From Desulfosudis oleivorans Hxd3 (lineage in GTDB: Bacteria > Desulfobacterota > Desulfobacteria > Desulfobacterales > Desulfosudaceae), in assembly GCF_000018405.1 (NCBI RefSeq), contig NC_009943.1, positions 3,165,001 through 3,229,000 of the forward strand: DNA of 64,000 nt. The letters run 5' to 3'. Position 1 is the first letter of the stretch. Every line of letters starts with the position of its first letter. The position numbers and the translations under genes are program-made. Shown here one piece after another: positions 40,581 to 49,360 of the stretch. The notes under the pieces were generated by a model that ran no database searches, was not told the origin of the DNA, and was given only the letters and a program-made list of their open reading frames with translations.

Positions 40581-40833
40581 TGACGTTGTTCCTCTGTTTC
40601 AATACGCGGCCAAAGGCCGTTCAAGTCACATACCTTACAGCGGTTTAGCACCAAACGCAAGAATCCGCAAAGCATTTTTTGCCAACGGTTGATTGCCGGC
40701 CGACCGTTTTTAACCAGCTCCACCTGTGCAAAAAAGCACGGAAAAACCATGCGTTCCGGTTTTGGCTTTACTATCGAAGCGGAATGTGAAAAATACGGAC
40801 AGACAAAACAAATAAAAAGGAGTTTTTACCATT

Positions 40834-41631
40834 ATGACTGACAACACCACTTCATCCGGCGGCGGCGCCGCAACCATCAATCCCGTCCGTTTCGGGCCGG
40901 AGAGCCGGTTTGTGTTTGAATGCCACAAGGGAGTTCCCTGCTTTACCTCCTGCTGCCGGGGCATCAACATTCTGCTCACCCCCTATGATATCGTCCGGCT
41001 CAAAAACCGGCTGGACCTTTCCTCCACAGAGTTTCTGGCCATCTACACCGAGCCCCACCTTCTGGAAAAAACCGATCTGCCGGTGGTGTCCCTGAAGCTG
41101 CTTGATGATGAACAGACCTCCTGCCCCTTTGTGCGGGACGACGGATGCATCATTTATGAGGACCGGCCCACGGCCTGCCGCTATTACCCCCTTGGCGTGG
41201 CCACCCTGAGCCACAAGGAGACCGATATGCCGGCCCCGGACGGCGACGGGTTCTATTTCTTTGTCAATGAGCCCCACTGCAAGGGATTTGAAGAGAAAAA
41301 GGAGTGGACTGTTGCCGAGTGGCGGAAAGACCAGGGCGTGGACATTCACGACGAGATCAATGCCGAATGGACCGACTTGGTGGTGCGAAAACGCTCTTTT
41401 CCCGCCAACGTTCAGTTGACCGAGCAGGCCAAGAAGATGTTTTTCATGGTCTCCTACGATGTGGACGCCTTCAAGCGTTTTGTGTTTGAAAGCAGCTTTC
41501 TTTCCCGCTACGACATTGATCCCGACACGGTGGAAAAAATCCGCAACAGCGAGGTGGAGCTGCTCAAATTCGGATTCCGCTGGCTCAAAGCGATTTTTTT
41601 CAAGGGCGAAGGGTTTACCGTCAAAAAGTAG
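40834..41631 (+). CDS. YkgJ-family cysteine-cluster protein
   Basis: 265 residues. The eight-cysteine YkgJ core has CHKGVPCFTSCCRGINILLT, CPFVRDDGCIIYEDRPTACR and YYPLG, with a later HCKGFEE. The family is thought to bind zinc or an iron-sulfur cluster; function is unknown. The C-terminal 120 residues are an added helical region (KKMFFMVSYDVDAFKRFVFE). AAAAGGAGTTTT precedes the ATG. It converges with the serine hydrolase gene. Confidence 0.85.
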   Translation: MTDNTTSSGGGAATINPVRFGPESRFVFECHKGVPCFTSCCRGINILLTPYDIVRLKNRLDLSSTEFLAIYTEPHLLEKTDLPVVSLKLLDDEQTSCPFVRDDGCIIYEDRPTACRYYPLGVATLSHKETDMPAPDGDGFYFFVNEPHCKGFEEKKEWTVAEWRKDQGVDIHDEINAEWTDLVVRKRSFPANVQLTEQAKKMFFMVSYDVDAFKRFVFESSFLSRYDIDPDTVEKIRNSEVELLKFGFRWLKAIFFKGEGFTVKK

Positions 41632-41649
41632 CCGGCAAAAAAGGAAGAA

Positions 41650-42822
41650 TCACAGGCACTCGTAGGCCGCGTCGATCAGGCGTCTGGCCCGGGGGTCCAC
41701 CAGAATGAAAGTATCCATTTTGTTCATCACGTAGCCGAATCCCATTTTCGCGTCCGGGTCGGCAAAGCCCAGTGCCCCGCCGGCGCCGGGATGGCCGAAG
41801 ACCCGGCGGCCCGGCCCCATGCTGCCGGACGGGTTGTCCTGGTTGAGCATGAACCCCAGGCTGAACCGGGTGCGCAGTTTCAATACCGCATCCATGCCTT
41901 CGGAAGTCTCCTGAACGCACCGGTTGATGGACTCGGCGGACAGAAGGTGGGTATTGCCCTGCGTGCCGCCGCCGGCCAGCACGCCATAAAGCCGGGCCAG
42001 GGCCAGGGCCGTGGCCTGGCCATTGGCCGACGGGATCTCGGCGCCGCGCCAGGCCGCGGTATTGACACCGGTGGCAATGCTTACCGGATTGCCGAAAGCG
42101 CAGGACGTGGCGCCAAAGGGGTGGCGTATCATCTCGGCGGTCAACCGAAGGCAGTCTTTATGAATGGTGGGCAGCCTCAGCATCACCATGGTGGCACACC
42201 GGTGGTGCTGGGCCGGCTCCAGCCCGATATGCAGGTCCAGCCCCAATGGCCCGGTGATCTCTTCTTTTAAATACTGCCCCACGGTTCTGCCGGTGATGTT
42301 GCGGATCACCTGGCCCACCAGCCAGCCGTAAGTGACCGGATGGTATCCCAGGGTGTTATCGCGCCACCAGGGGGACTGGGCCTCCAGTGCCGAGACCATG
42401 GTGTTCCAGTCGTACAGGGCACTGGCCGGCTGCCGGCGCTTGAAGGCCACCATGCCGGCGGTGTGGTTCAACAGCATGCGGACAGTGATGTGGCCCTTGT
42501 CCTTTTTTTCAAATCCCGGCCAGTAGGCGGCCACGGGCCTGTCCAGATCCAGTCGCCCCTGCTCAGCCAGCCGGTGGGCGCAGATGGCTGTTACCCCCTT
42601 GGTGGCCGAATAGATGTTGGCAAGGGTGTTTTCCTGCCAGGGCCGGCGGCTTGTAAAACCGGCGTTCCCGGCCCAGATGTTGACCACCGGTTTGTTGTCG
42701 ATCACGATGGCGGCGGCGGCGCCCCGTTCCTTTCCGGCTTTGAAATTGGCCACAAAGGTTTTTCGAACCTTTTCAAAGGCCGGATCGCAATACCCGCGAA
42801 TATCCACCGTGGCAGCCGCCAT
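41650..42822 (-). CDS. Serine hydrolase of the class C beta-lactamase/esterase family
   Basis: 390 residues, no signal peptide. The nucleophile motif is NIYSATKGVTA (S-x-x-K) near residue 72, the tyrosine is in GYHPVTYGWLVGQV, and VFGHPGAGGALGF is the third motif. The family includes EstB-type esterases and D-aminoacyl hydrolases; a true beta-lactamase is unlikely. It begins 10 bases after dapA and is probably in one transcript with it. Confidence 0.85.
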   Translation of the reverse strand: MAAATVDIRGYCDPAFEKVRKTFVANFKAGKERGAAAAIVIDNKPVVNIWAGNAGFTSRRPWQENTLANIYSATKGVTAICAHRLAEQGRLDLDRPVAAYWPGFEKKDKGHITVRMLLNHTAGMVAFKRRQPASALYDWNTMVSALEAQSPWWRDNTLGYHPVTYGWLVGQVIRNITGRTVGQYLKEEITGPLGLDLHIGLEPAQHHRCATMVMLRLPTIHKDCLRLTAEMIRHPFGATSCAFGNPVSIATGVNTAAWRGAEIPSANGQATALALARLYGVLAGGGTQGNTHLLSAESINRCVQETSEGMDAVLKLRTRFSLGFMLNQDNPSGSMGPGRRVFGHPGAGGALGFADPDAKMGFGYVMNKMDTFILVDPRARRLIDAAYECL

Positions 42823-42832
42823 TTTGTTGTCC

Positions 42833-43867
42833 TTAATAGTCCGGGTAAACCAGGCTTTTCATGACCCCGCCGTCAAACAGCCGGGCCTCCACGTCAACAC
42901 CGAAGGATTCGGCCACCGGCGTAAACAGTTCCGGGGCACCGGCAAACACCTTTCGGGCCGCTGCAACCAGGGAGTCAATGCCCGCGGGGGTCATTCTGCC
43001 CAGGGGCTGACGGCAGAAGCCTGACGGCATGCCCAGCAGGGCCATCAGGGTCTTGACCGGCAGGGGATTGCGGGCACGGCAGGTAACAGGGCCCAGGGGG
43101 GTTTCTTCCGTGGAAACCACCGTGACCCGTTCCAACAGGGGCGAAAGGGCCAGAGAAATTTTACGGCCCTCCTCCTTGTCGCCCCGGTCCAGGGCCGCCA
43201 CCATTTGGGACATGGCGCCGGGAAAGATATTGGAATAGACCGAAATCACGCCGCAGGCCCGAATCTCCGGGTCGGTCATCATCTGAAACACCAGGTTGTC
43301 GTCACCGGACAGGATGTTGAAGGCGTCACCGCAGCACTGGCGGGTTCGCCGCATGTTCTCCAGGTTGCCGGTGGCCTCCTTGACCGTGTCCACATTGGCA
43401 AAACGCTGAAACGCCAGGGCCAGGTCTTCCGGCAGCACCTGGGCGCCGGTCCGGCCGGGCACCACGTAGGGAATGATGCGGGTGTCGGGAAAGGCCCGGG
43501 CCACGGGTTCAATATATTCCCTGCGTATCTCAAGGGAACTGGGGCCATTATAGTAAGGATCCACCAGCAGCACGGCATCGGCCCCGGCCCGCACGCTGTG
43601 CTCCGTGGCTGAAAGGGTTTCCGCAGTGTTGTTGCTGCCGGTGCCGGCGATGCAGATGCCCCGGCCCTTGACCTGCCGGGCGATTGACTCGGTCACCCGG
43701 TTGTGCTCGTTCCAGGTCAGGGTGGGGCTTTCGCCGGTGGTGCCCACGGCCACGATGCCGGCAATACCGTTTTCCATCTGAAACGCCACCAGGCGGGAAA
43801 GACCCTCCTCATCCACCCCGTGATCATCAAACGGTGTGATCAGCGCCGTATAACATCCCGGTCTCAT
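42833..43867 (-). CDS. DapA/dihydrodipicolinate-synthase family aldolase
   Basis: 344 residues from the ATG at 43867, which has AGGAGGAGAT directly before it; an upstream in-frame start lacks one. The Schiff-base lysine is in NVDTVKEATGN and the tyrosine in IIPYVVPGRTG; TGESPTL is also present. DapA condenses pyruvate with aspartate semialdehyde toward lysine. The protein is about 45 residues longer than usual, with an added C-terminal tail (FTPVAESFGVDVEARLFDGG). A related pyruvate aldolase is possible. Confidence 0.85.
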   Translation of the reverse strand: MRPGCYTALITPFDDHGVDEEGLSRLVAFQMENGIAGIVAVGTTGESPTLTWNEHNRVTESIARQVKGRGICIAGTGSNNTAETLSATEHSVRAGADAVLLVDPYYNGPSSLEIRREYIEPVARAFPDTRIIPYVVPGRTGAQVLPEDLALAFQRFANVDTVKEATGNLENMRRTRQCCGDAFNILSGDDNLVFQMMTDPEIRACGVISVYSNIFPGAMSQMVAALDRGDKEEGRKISLALSPLLERVTVVSTEETPLGPVTCRARNPLPVKTLMALLGMPSGFCRQPLGRMTPAGIDSLVAAARKVFAGAPELFTPVAESFGVDVEARLFDGGVMKSLVYPDY

Positions 43868-44030
43868 ATCTCCTCCTGTCACTTTCAACAATATGGTTTT
43901 ACTGCTTGTTATCACACACGCCGGCGAATAACAATATCAAAAGCCGCCTTGAACCTGTTCCCTGCCCGTTTTAAAAATGGCCAAAACCCGAAAAGCGGGA
44001 CGGTTTTCTTTGGTTTTGGTTTCTTTTCTC

Positions 44031-44061
44031 TTGACAACCCCCCCATGGTGCAGCTTAGAAT
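44031..44061 (+). promoter_or_regulatory. Candidate promoter of the TPR gene
   Basis: TTGACA at 44031-44036 and TAGAAT at 44056-44061 with a 19-base spacer, longer than ideal. The ATG is at 44130. Confidence 0.4.
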
Positions 44062-44129
44062 AGCTCCTTTATATAGCAGAGATTTTTTATAAATTCCGGC
44101 TTCCATATTCCGGGCCAAAAGAGAGACAG

Positions 44130-44750
44130 ATGACACAATCCATTAATGCCGACGCCTATTTGGAGCAACACAAAAACGCCGTGCAGGCCAACCCCACCTG
44201 CGGCATGACCCGCTATAACTACGCGGTGGCCCTGCTGGCCCAGAAACGGTTTGACGAGGCCGAACACGAGCTCAAGGAGGCGGTCGATTGCAGCCCCACC
44301 TTTTCCGAGGCCTATGTACTGCTGGGTGGCATTCGCATGCACCACAACGATTTGGAAGGCTGCCTGCTTTACAATCAGAAAGCGGTCAACGCCAGAGAGG
44401 GGTTTTCCGAGGGCTACGGCAATATCGGGTTTGTTCATCTTCAGCAGGGCAACATTGAGGCGGCCATCGAGGCCCTTGAAAAAGCGGTGGCCCTCAACCC
44501 CAACTTCATTCAGGCTTATGCCAACCTGGGCAATGCCTACCTGATACACGGGCAGGTCGACAAAAGCATCGAGGCCAGCAAGAAGGCCCTAGAAATTGAG
44601 TCGGCTTTTGCCGTGGCCCATAACAACCTGGCCATCGCCTACCTGGAAAAGGGTGAAATTGAACTGGCCGCGACCCATTGCGAAAAGGCCGAAAAGCTGG
44701 GATACGCCGTGGCTCCGGAAATTAAAAAGGAAATTGACACCGCTGGATAG
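44130..44750 (+). CDS. TPR protein upstream of dsrAB
   Basis: 206 residues made almost wholly of tetratricopeptide repeats, about five (for example AVALLAQKRFDEAEHELKEA, GFVHLQQGNIEAAIEALEKA and AIAYLEKGEIELAATHCEKA). No signal or membrane segment. TPR domains bind other proteins, so a scaffold or assembly role beside the sulfite reductase genes is possible. It is 101 bases from dsrA. Confidence 0.88.
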   Translation: MTQSINADAYLEQHKNAVQANPTCGMTRYNYAVALLAQKRFDEAEHELKEAVDCSPTFSEAYVLLGGIRMHHNDLEGCLLYNQKAVNAREGFSEGYGNIGFVHLQQGNIEAAIEALEKAVALNPNFIQAYANLGNAYLIHGQVDKSIEASKKALEIESAFAVAHNNLAIAYLEKGEIELAATHCEKAEKLGYAVAPEIKKEIDTAG

Positions 44751-44851
44751 GATCCCCTGGTAACGGGGACTATATATAGCAGTACGAGGCGTGAGTGTTT
44801 TGACTGCCGACAGGCAAGATCATTTTCATTATTCACAAATGGAGGAAAAGA

Positions 44852-46165
44852 ATGGCAAAACATCAGACTCCTTTGCTTGACCAGCTGGAGTCCGGACCGT
44901 GGCCCAGCTTTGTGTCCGACCTCAAGCAGGAAGCAGAGGCAAGAGCGAAGAACGAGAAGAACATCGAGTACCAGATCCCCCAGGACGTGGTGGAAGACCT
45001 TCTTGGTGTTCTGGAACTGTCCTTCAAGGACGGTGTCACCCACTGGAAGCACGGCGGCATCGTGGGCGTGTTCGGCTACGGCGGCGGCGTTATCGGCCGT
45101 TACTGCGACCAGCCCCAGCAGTTTCCCGGCGTGGCTCACTTTCACACCATGCGCGTGGCCCAGCCCGCGGGCAAGTTCTACACCACCAAGTACCTCAATG
45201 ACCTGTGCGACCTGTGGGAGTTCCGGGGCAGCGGCCTGACCAACATGCACGGCTCCACCGGCGACATCATCTTCCTGGGCACCACCACGCCCCAGCTGGA
45301 AGAGATCTTCTTTGAACTGACCCACACGCACAACCAGGACCTGGGCGGCTCCGGCTCCAACCTGCGGACCCCCTCAGACTGTATCGGCGAGGCCCGGTGC
45401 GAGTATGCCTGCTACGACACTCAGGCTCTGTGTCACTACCTGACCAACGAGTACCAGGACGAGCTTCACCGTCCGGCATTCCCCTACAAGTTCAAGTTCA
45501 AGTTTGACGGATGTCCCAACTGCTGCGTGGCCTCCATCGCCCGGGCCGACCTCTCCTTTGTCGGCACATGGAAGGACGACATTCAGGTCGATCAGGATGC
45601 GGTCAAAGCCTATGTGGACGGCACATATCCGCCCAATGCCGGCGCCCATTCCGGTCGTGACTGGGGTGCCTTTGACATTAAGGCCGAAGTAATTGACCGC
45701 TGCCCCACGGGCTGCATGAAGTACGAAAACGGCAAGCTGGAAATCGACAACCGGGAATGCACCCGGTGCATGCACTGCATCAATGTCATGCCCAGGGCCT
45801 TGAAACCCGGCAAGGAAAAAGGTCTTTCCATCCTGGCCGGCGCCAAGGCGCCCATTCTTGACGGTGCCCAGATGGGCTCCCTGCTGGTTCCCTTTATCAA
45901 GGTCGAAGAGCCTTACGACGAGATCAAGGAAGTGATCGAGGCGGTATGGGACTGGTGGATGGAAGAGGGCAAGAACCGCGAGCGCCTGGGCGAGCTGATG
46001 AAGCGCCAGGGCTTCCAGAGACTGCTTGAGATGACCAACATCAAGCCCGTTGCCCAGCATGTAAAGGAACCCAGGACCAATCCGTACATCTTCTGGAAGG
46101 AAGACGAGGTTCCCGGCGGTTTCGAGCGTGATATCAAAGAATATCGTAAAAACCATCAGAGATAA
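44852..46165 (+). CDS. dsrA: Dissimilatory sulfite reductase alpha subunit
   Basis: 437 residues. Siroheme and [4Fe-4S] ligands are in [11 protein letters not shown] and [10 protein letters not shown], and the inserted ferredoxin domain has [10 protein letters not shown] and [15 protein letters not shown]. With DsrB it forms the cytoplasmic alpha2beta2 enzyme that reduces sulfite, passing intermediates to DsrC. GGAGG precedes the ATG. dsrB follows after 14 bases. Confidence 0.99.
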   Translation: MAKHQTPLLDQLESGPWPSFVSDLKQEAEARAKNEKNIEYQIPQDVVEDLLGVLELSFKDGVTHWKHGGIVGVFGYGGGVIGRYCDQPQQFPGVAHFHTMRVAQPAGKFYTTKYLNDLCDLWEFRGSGLTNMHGSTGDIIFLGTTTPQLEEIFFELTHTHNQDLGGSGSNLRTPSDCIGEARCEYACYDTQALCHYLTNEYQDELHRPAFPYKFKFKFDGCPNCCVASIARADLSFVGTWKDDIQVDQDAVKAYVDGTYPPNAGAHSGRDWGAFDIKAEVIDRCPTGCMKYENGKLEIDNRECTRCMHCINVMPRALKPGKEKGLSILAGAKAPILDGAQMGSLLVPFIKVEEPYDEIKEVIEAVWDWWMEEGKNRERLGELMKRQGFQRLLEMTNIKPVAQHVKEPRTNPYIFWKEDEVPGGFERDIKEYRKNHQR

Positions 46166-46179
46166 GAAAGGGGAAAACA

Positions 46180-47334
46180 ATGGCTTTTATATCCTCTGGT
46201 TATAATCCAGCTGAGCCGATGAAGGACCGTATCACCGATATCGGCCCGAGAAGTTACGAAGAGTTCTATCCGCCCGTGATTGCCAAGAACAAGGGCAAAT
46301 GGGCCTACCACGAAATCCTTGAGCCCGGCATTCTGGTTCATGTATCCGAAACTGGCGACGAGGTTTACACCGTGCGCGTCGGCGGATGCCGCCTGATGTC
46401 GGTTACCCACATCCGCGAAATCTGCGAAATCGCGGACAAGCACTGCGACGGGTACCTGCGCTTCACCACCCGTAACAACATCGAGTTCATGGTGGATTCC
46501 AAGGACAAGGTGGAGCCGCTGAAAAAAGACCTGGCCGGCCGGAAATTTGCCGGCGGCAGCTTTAAGTTCCCCATCGGCGGCACCGGTGCCGGCGTCACCA
46601 ACATCATTCACACGCAAGGGTGGATTCACTGTCACACCCCGGCAACGGATGCTTCCGGCCCTGTAAAGGCGACCATGGACGCCCTGTTTGACCACTTCCA
46701 GAGCATGGACCTGCCGGCCCAGGTGCGGGTCTCCCTGGCCTGCTGCCTGAACATGTGCGGCGCGGTGCACTGCTCGGATATCGCCATTCTGGGCTACCAC
46801 AGAAAACCGCCCATGATCGAGGACGAGTACCTTGACAAGATGTGCGAAATTCCGCTGGCGGTGGCGGCCTGCCCCACGGCGGCCATCAAGCCCGTCAAAA
46901 AGACCCTTGAGGACGGCACCGAAGTCAAGACCGTGGCCGTGAACAACGAGCGGTGCATGTACTGCGGCAACTGCTACACCATGTGCCCGGCCCTGCCCCT
47001 GGCGGACAAAGAGGGGGACGGTATCGTGATCATGGTGGGCGGCAAGGTCTCCAACCGGATCAGCGCGCCCAAGTTCTCCAAGGTGGCGGTGGCATTTCTG
47101 CCCAATAATGCGCCCCTGTGGCCTGAAACCACGGCGGTCATCAAGCAGATCATTGACGCCTATTCCAAGGACGCCAGAAAATACGAGCGGGTCGGCGAGT
47201 GGGCCGAACGGATCGGGTGGGAACGATTCTTTGAGAAGTGCAACCTGGAATTCACCCATCACCTGATTGACGATTTCCGTGATCCCGCCTACTACACCTG
47301 GCGGCAGACGACCCAGTTCAAGTTCACTGACTAG
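46180..47334 (+). CDS. dsrB: Dissimilatory sulfite reductase beta subunit
   Basis: 384 residues. The siroheme-side cysteines are in [19 protein letters not shown] and the ferredoxin domain in [33 protein letters not shown] precedes the ATG. Together with DsrA it forms the catalytic core. A hairpin terminator starts 17 bases after its stop, before dsrD. Confidence 0.99.
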   Translation: MAFISSGYNPAEPMKDRITDIGPRSYEEFYPPVIAKNKGKWAYHEILEPGILVHVSETGDEVYTVRVGGCRLMSVTHIREICEIADKHCDGYLRFTTRNNIEFMVDSKDKVEPLKKDLAGRKFAGGSFKFPIGGTGAGVTNIIHTQGWIHCHTPATDASGPVKATMDALFDHFQSMDLPAQVRVSLACCLNMCGAVHCSDIAILGYHRKPPMIEDEYLDKMCEIPLAVAACPTAAIKPVKKTLEDGTEVKTVAVNNERCMYCGNCYTMCPALPLADKEGDGIVIMVGGKVSNRISAPKFSKVAVAFLPNNAPLWPETTAVIKQIIDAYSKDARKYERVGEWAERIGWERFFEKCNLEFTHHLIDDFRDPAYYTWRQTTQFKFTD

Positions 47335-47350
47335 TCACTTAACCGGCAAT

Positions 47351-47382
47351 AGAGAGACGGGGATGATCTCCGTCTCTCTTTT
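47351..47382 (+). terminator. Hairpin terminator or attenuator between dsrB and dsrD
   Basis: AGAGAGACGGGGAT pairs with ATCTCCGTCTCTCT with one mismatch and is followed by TTTT and, a few bases on, TTTTT. It would set dsrD transcript levels below dsrAB, or protect the 3' end of the dsrAB message. Confidence 0.75.
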
Positions 47383-47404
47383 GCCTTTTTGAAGGAGAGC
47401 TACC

Positions 47405-47653
47405 ATGGCGGATATGGATCAGGAAACTGCAAACAAAATGGTTATCGAGGCGCTGCAGAAAAAGCAGAAGACCAAGTCCAAGTTTTATTTTTCCGATCTT
47501 CAGGACATCCTGGGCTTGAAACCCCGTGAAGCCAAGAAGTTTGTCAACAAGATGGTTGAAGCGCAGATCCTGGAGTTCTGGTCAAGCGGCAGCACCACCA
47601 TGTACGGCCTGAAGGGAACGGGCAAACAGGCCGGGGCGGAGCACGAAGACTAG
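47405..47653 (+). CDS. dsrD: DsrD, small winged-helix activator of sulfite reductase
   Basis: 82 residues, the usual size. KTKSKFYFSDLQDILGLKPR followed by EAKKFVNKMVEAQILEFWSS forms the winged-helix fold typical of DsrD. Recent work on the family describes it as an allosteric activator of DsrAB rather than a DNA-binding protein. GAAGGAGAGC lies before the ATG. Confidence 0.97.
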   Translation: MADMDQETANKMVIEALQKKQKTKSKFYFSDLQDILGLKPREAKKFVNKMVEAQILEFWSSGSTTMYGLKGTGKQAGAEHED

Positions 47654-47713
47654 TTCTTCACCTGCACCCCGCCACACAAACAGGGACGCACCTTTTCCCC
47701 TGGTGAGGCTTTA

Positions 47714-49117
47714 ATGCAACACCCCATTCACTGCCCGCGGCTGGTCTTTTCCGCGTTAAGAGGCGGGGCGGGAAAGAGTACTGTTGCCATAGGCGTCACC
47801 GCCGCACTGAAGCATCTGGGAAAACGGGTCGCGCCTTTTAAAAAAGGTCCCGACTATATTGACGCCGGCTGGCTTTCATTGGCAGCCGGCGTTTCCTGTC
47901 GGAACCTGGACACCTTCTTCATCCCTTCCGAAGCGGTTCTTTCCTCCTTTTTCACCCATACCACCGGCATGGAGATTGCCGTCATCGAAGGTAATCGCGG
48001 CCTTTACGACGGCATTGACATCGACGGTCGCACCAGCACCGCGGAAATCGCCAAGCTGCTGGGGGCACCCGTGGTGCTGTGCCTGGACTGTACCAAGACC
48101 ACCCGCACATCAGCGGCCGTCGTGGCCGGGTGCATGCAGTTTGACGAGGCCACCCGAATTCGCGGCGTTGTTTTAAACCGCGTGGCCGGTCCCCGGCACG
48201 AATCCATTGTACGCCGATCCATTGAACACTACTGCGGCATTCCAGTGGTAGGGGCCATTCCCAAGCTGGCCGACGAGGAGTTTCCCGAACGTCACATGGG
48301 CCTGGTGCCCACCTTCGAGCATGCATGGGCCCAGGAGGCGGTGGAGGCGGCAGCCCGGATCGCGCAACAGTATATCGACCTGGATGCCGTTGCCGCCATT
48401 GCCGACGAGGCCCTGCCGGTTGAGTCGCCAGCGCCGGAAGCCGCGGCAGCGCCCCTTTCCGGCTTTCAACCAGTGGTTGCAGTGGCCCGGGACGCGGCCT
48501 TTCAGTTTTACTATCCGGACAACCTGGAGGCACTGGAGCGGGCCGGCGCCGATCTGGTATTTGTCAGCCCGATTGCGGACCCATCGCTTCCGGCGAATAT
48601 CGACGCCCTTTATCTGGGTGGCGGATTTCCCGAAACCCACGCAAAAGAACTGGCCGCCAATGCGTCGTTCCGGCAGCGGGTGCTTGAGCTGGCCGAGGCC
48701 GGACTGCCCATTTATGCCGAGTGCGGCGGCCTGATGTACCTGGGAAAAGAGCTGGAACTGAAGAATACCGCATACCCCATGTGCAATGTGCTGCCGGTCT
48801 CCTTTGGCATATCGGCCAGGCCGGCGGGCCATGGCTATACCATCTCGATGGTGGACCGTGAGAATCCGTGGTTTCCCGTTGGTATGGAGATTCGGGGCCA
48901 TGAGTTCCGCTACTCTACGGTACGACAGTGGGAGGGGTCCGATGCCGACCTGGTGTTTTCAACCACCCGGGGCAAAGGGTTTGTCAGTCACCGGGACGGC
49001 ATCTGCCGCACCAACGTCTTTGCCGCCTACACCCACATTCACGCCCTGGGCACACCGGCCTGGGCCCCGGCCCTGGTGGCCAATGCGGCTCGCTTTCACT
49101 CCCAGCACCATTCCTGA
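47714..49117 (+). CDS. dsrN: Cobyrinate a,c-diamide synthase homologue, DsrN type
   Basis: 467 residues. The P-loop is FSALRGGAGKST, followed by VAPFKKGPDYIDAGW and VIEGNRGLYDG; the C-terminal glutamine amidotransferase domain has the catalytic cysteine in IYAECGGLMYLGKE. CbiA-type enzymes amidate corrinoid carboxylates. Next to dsr genes this homologue is thought to amidate siroheme for DsrAB. It starts 60 bases after dsrD. Confidence 0.92.
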   Translation: MQHPIHCPRLVFSALRGGAGKSTVAIGVTAALKHLGKRVAPFKKGPDYIDAGWLSLAAGVSCRNLDTFFIPSEAVLSSFFTHTTGMEIAVIEGNRGLYDGIDIDGRTSTAEIAKLLGAPVVLCLDCTKTTRTSAAVVAGCMQFDEATRIRGVVLNRVAGPRHESIVRRSIEHYCGIPVVGAIPKLADEEFPERHMGLVPTFEHAWAQEAVEAAARIAQQYIDLDAVAAIADEALPVESPAPEAAAAPLSGFQPVVAVARDAAFQFYYPDNLEALERAGADLVFVSPIADPSLPANIDALYLGGGFPETHAKELAANASFRQRVLELAEAGLPIYAECGGLMYLGKELELKNTAYPMCNVLPVSFGISARPAGHGYTISMVDRENPWFPVGMEIRGHEFRYSTVRQWEGSDADLVFSTTRGKGFVSHRDGICRTNVFAAYTHIHALGTPAWAPALVANAARFHSQHHS

Positions 49118-49166
49118 TTCAACCCTTCGTCTTCATAAAACAAGAGCGTCACACCCGGAGCATATG

Positions 49167-49220
49167 ATTTCGATTTGGATAAAACCAAAATTTAATCGTA
49201 CTCGTACTCTTACTCGTGAT
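49167..49220. repeat. Hexanucleotide-type repeat H, copy 4
   Basis: GATTTCGATTTGGATAAAAC, then AATCGTACTCGTACTCTTAC. The right part uses CGTACT/CTTACT units, as in copy 5. The 49118-49360 gap holds only this and repeat C. Confidence 0.6.
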
Positions 49221-49333
49221 CATGATCTTTTTCTTCGTGATCTTCGTGGTATTCGTGTTGAAACATACTGACTGCCCGGCGCGGCTGACCGCTTATGACA
49301 CGAAGACCGCGAAGATCACGAAGGAAGCGAAGG
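49221..49333. repeat. CTTCGTG inverted repeat C, copy 2
   Basis: CTTCGTGATCTTCGTGG and TATTCGTGTTGAAACATAC face GACACGAAGACCGCGAAG and ATCACGAAGGAAGCGAAGG. Same order as copy 1 at 36376, and again directly after a repeat H. Confidence 0.7.
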
Positions 49334-49360
49334 TGGGACAAAAAAATACCGGTATTGCAA

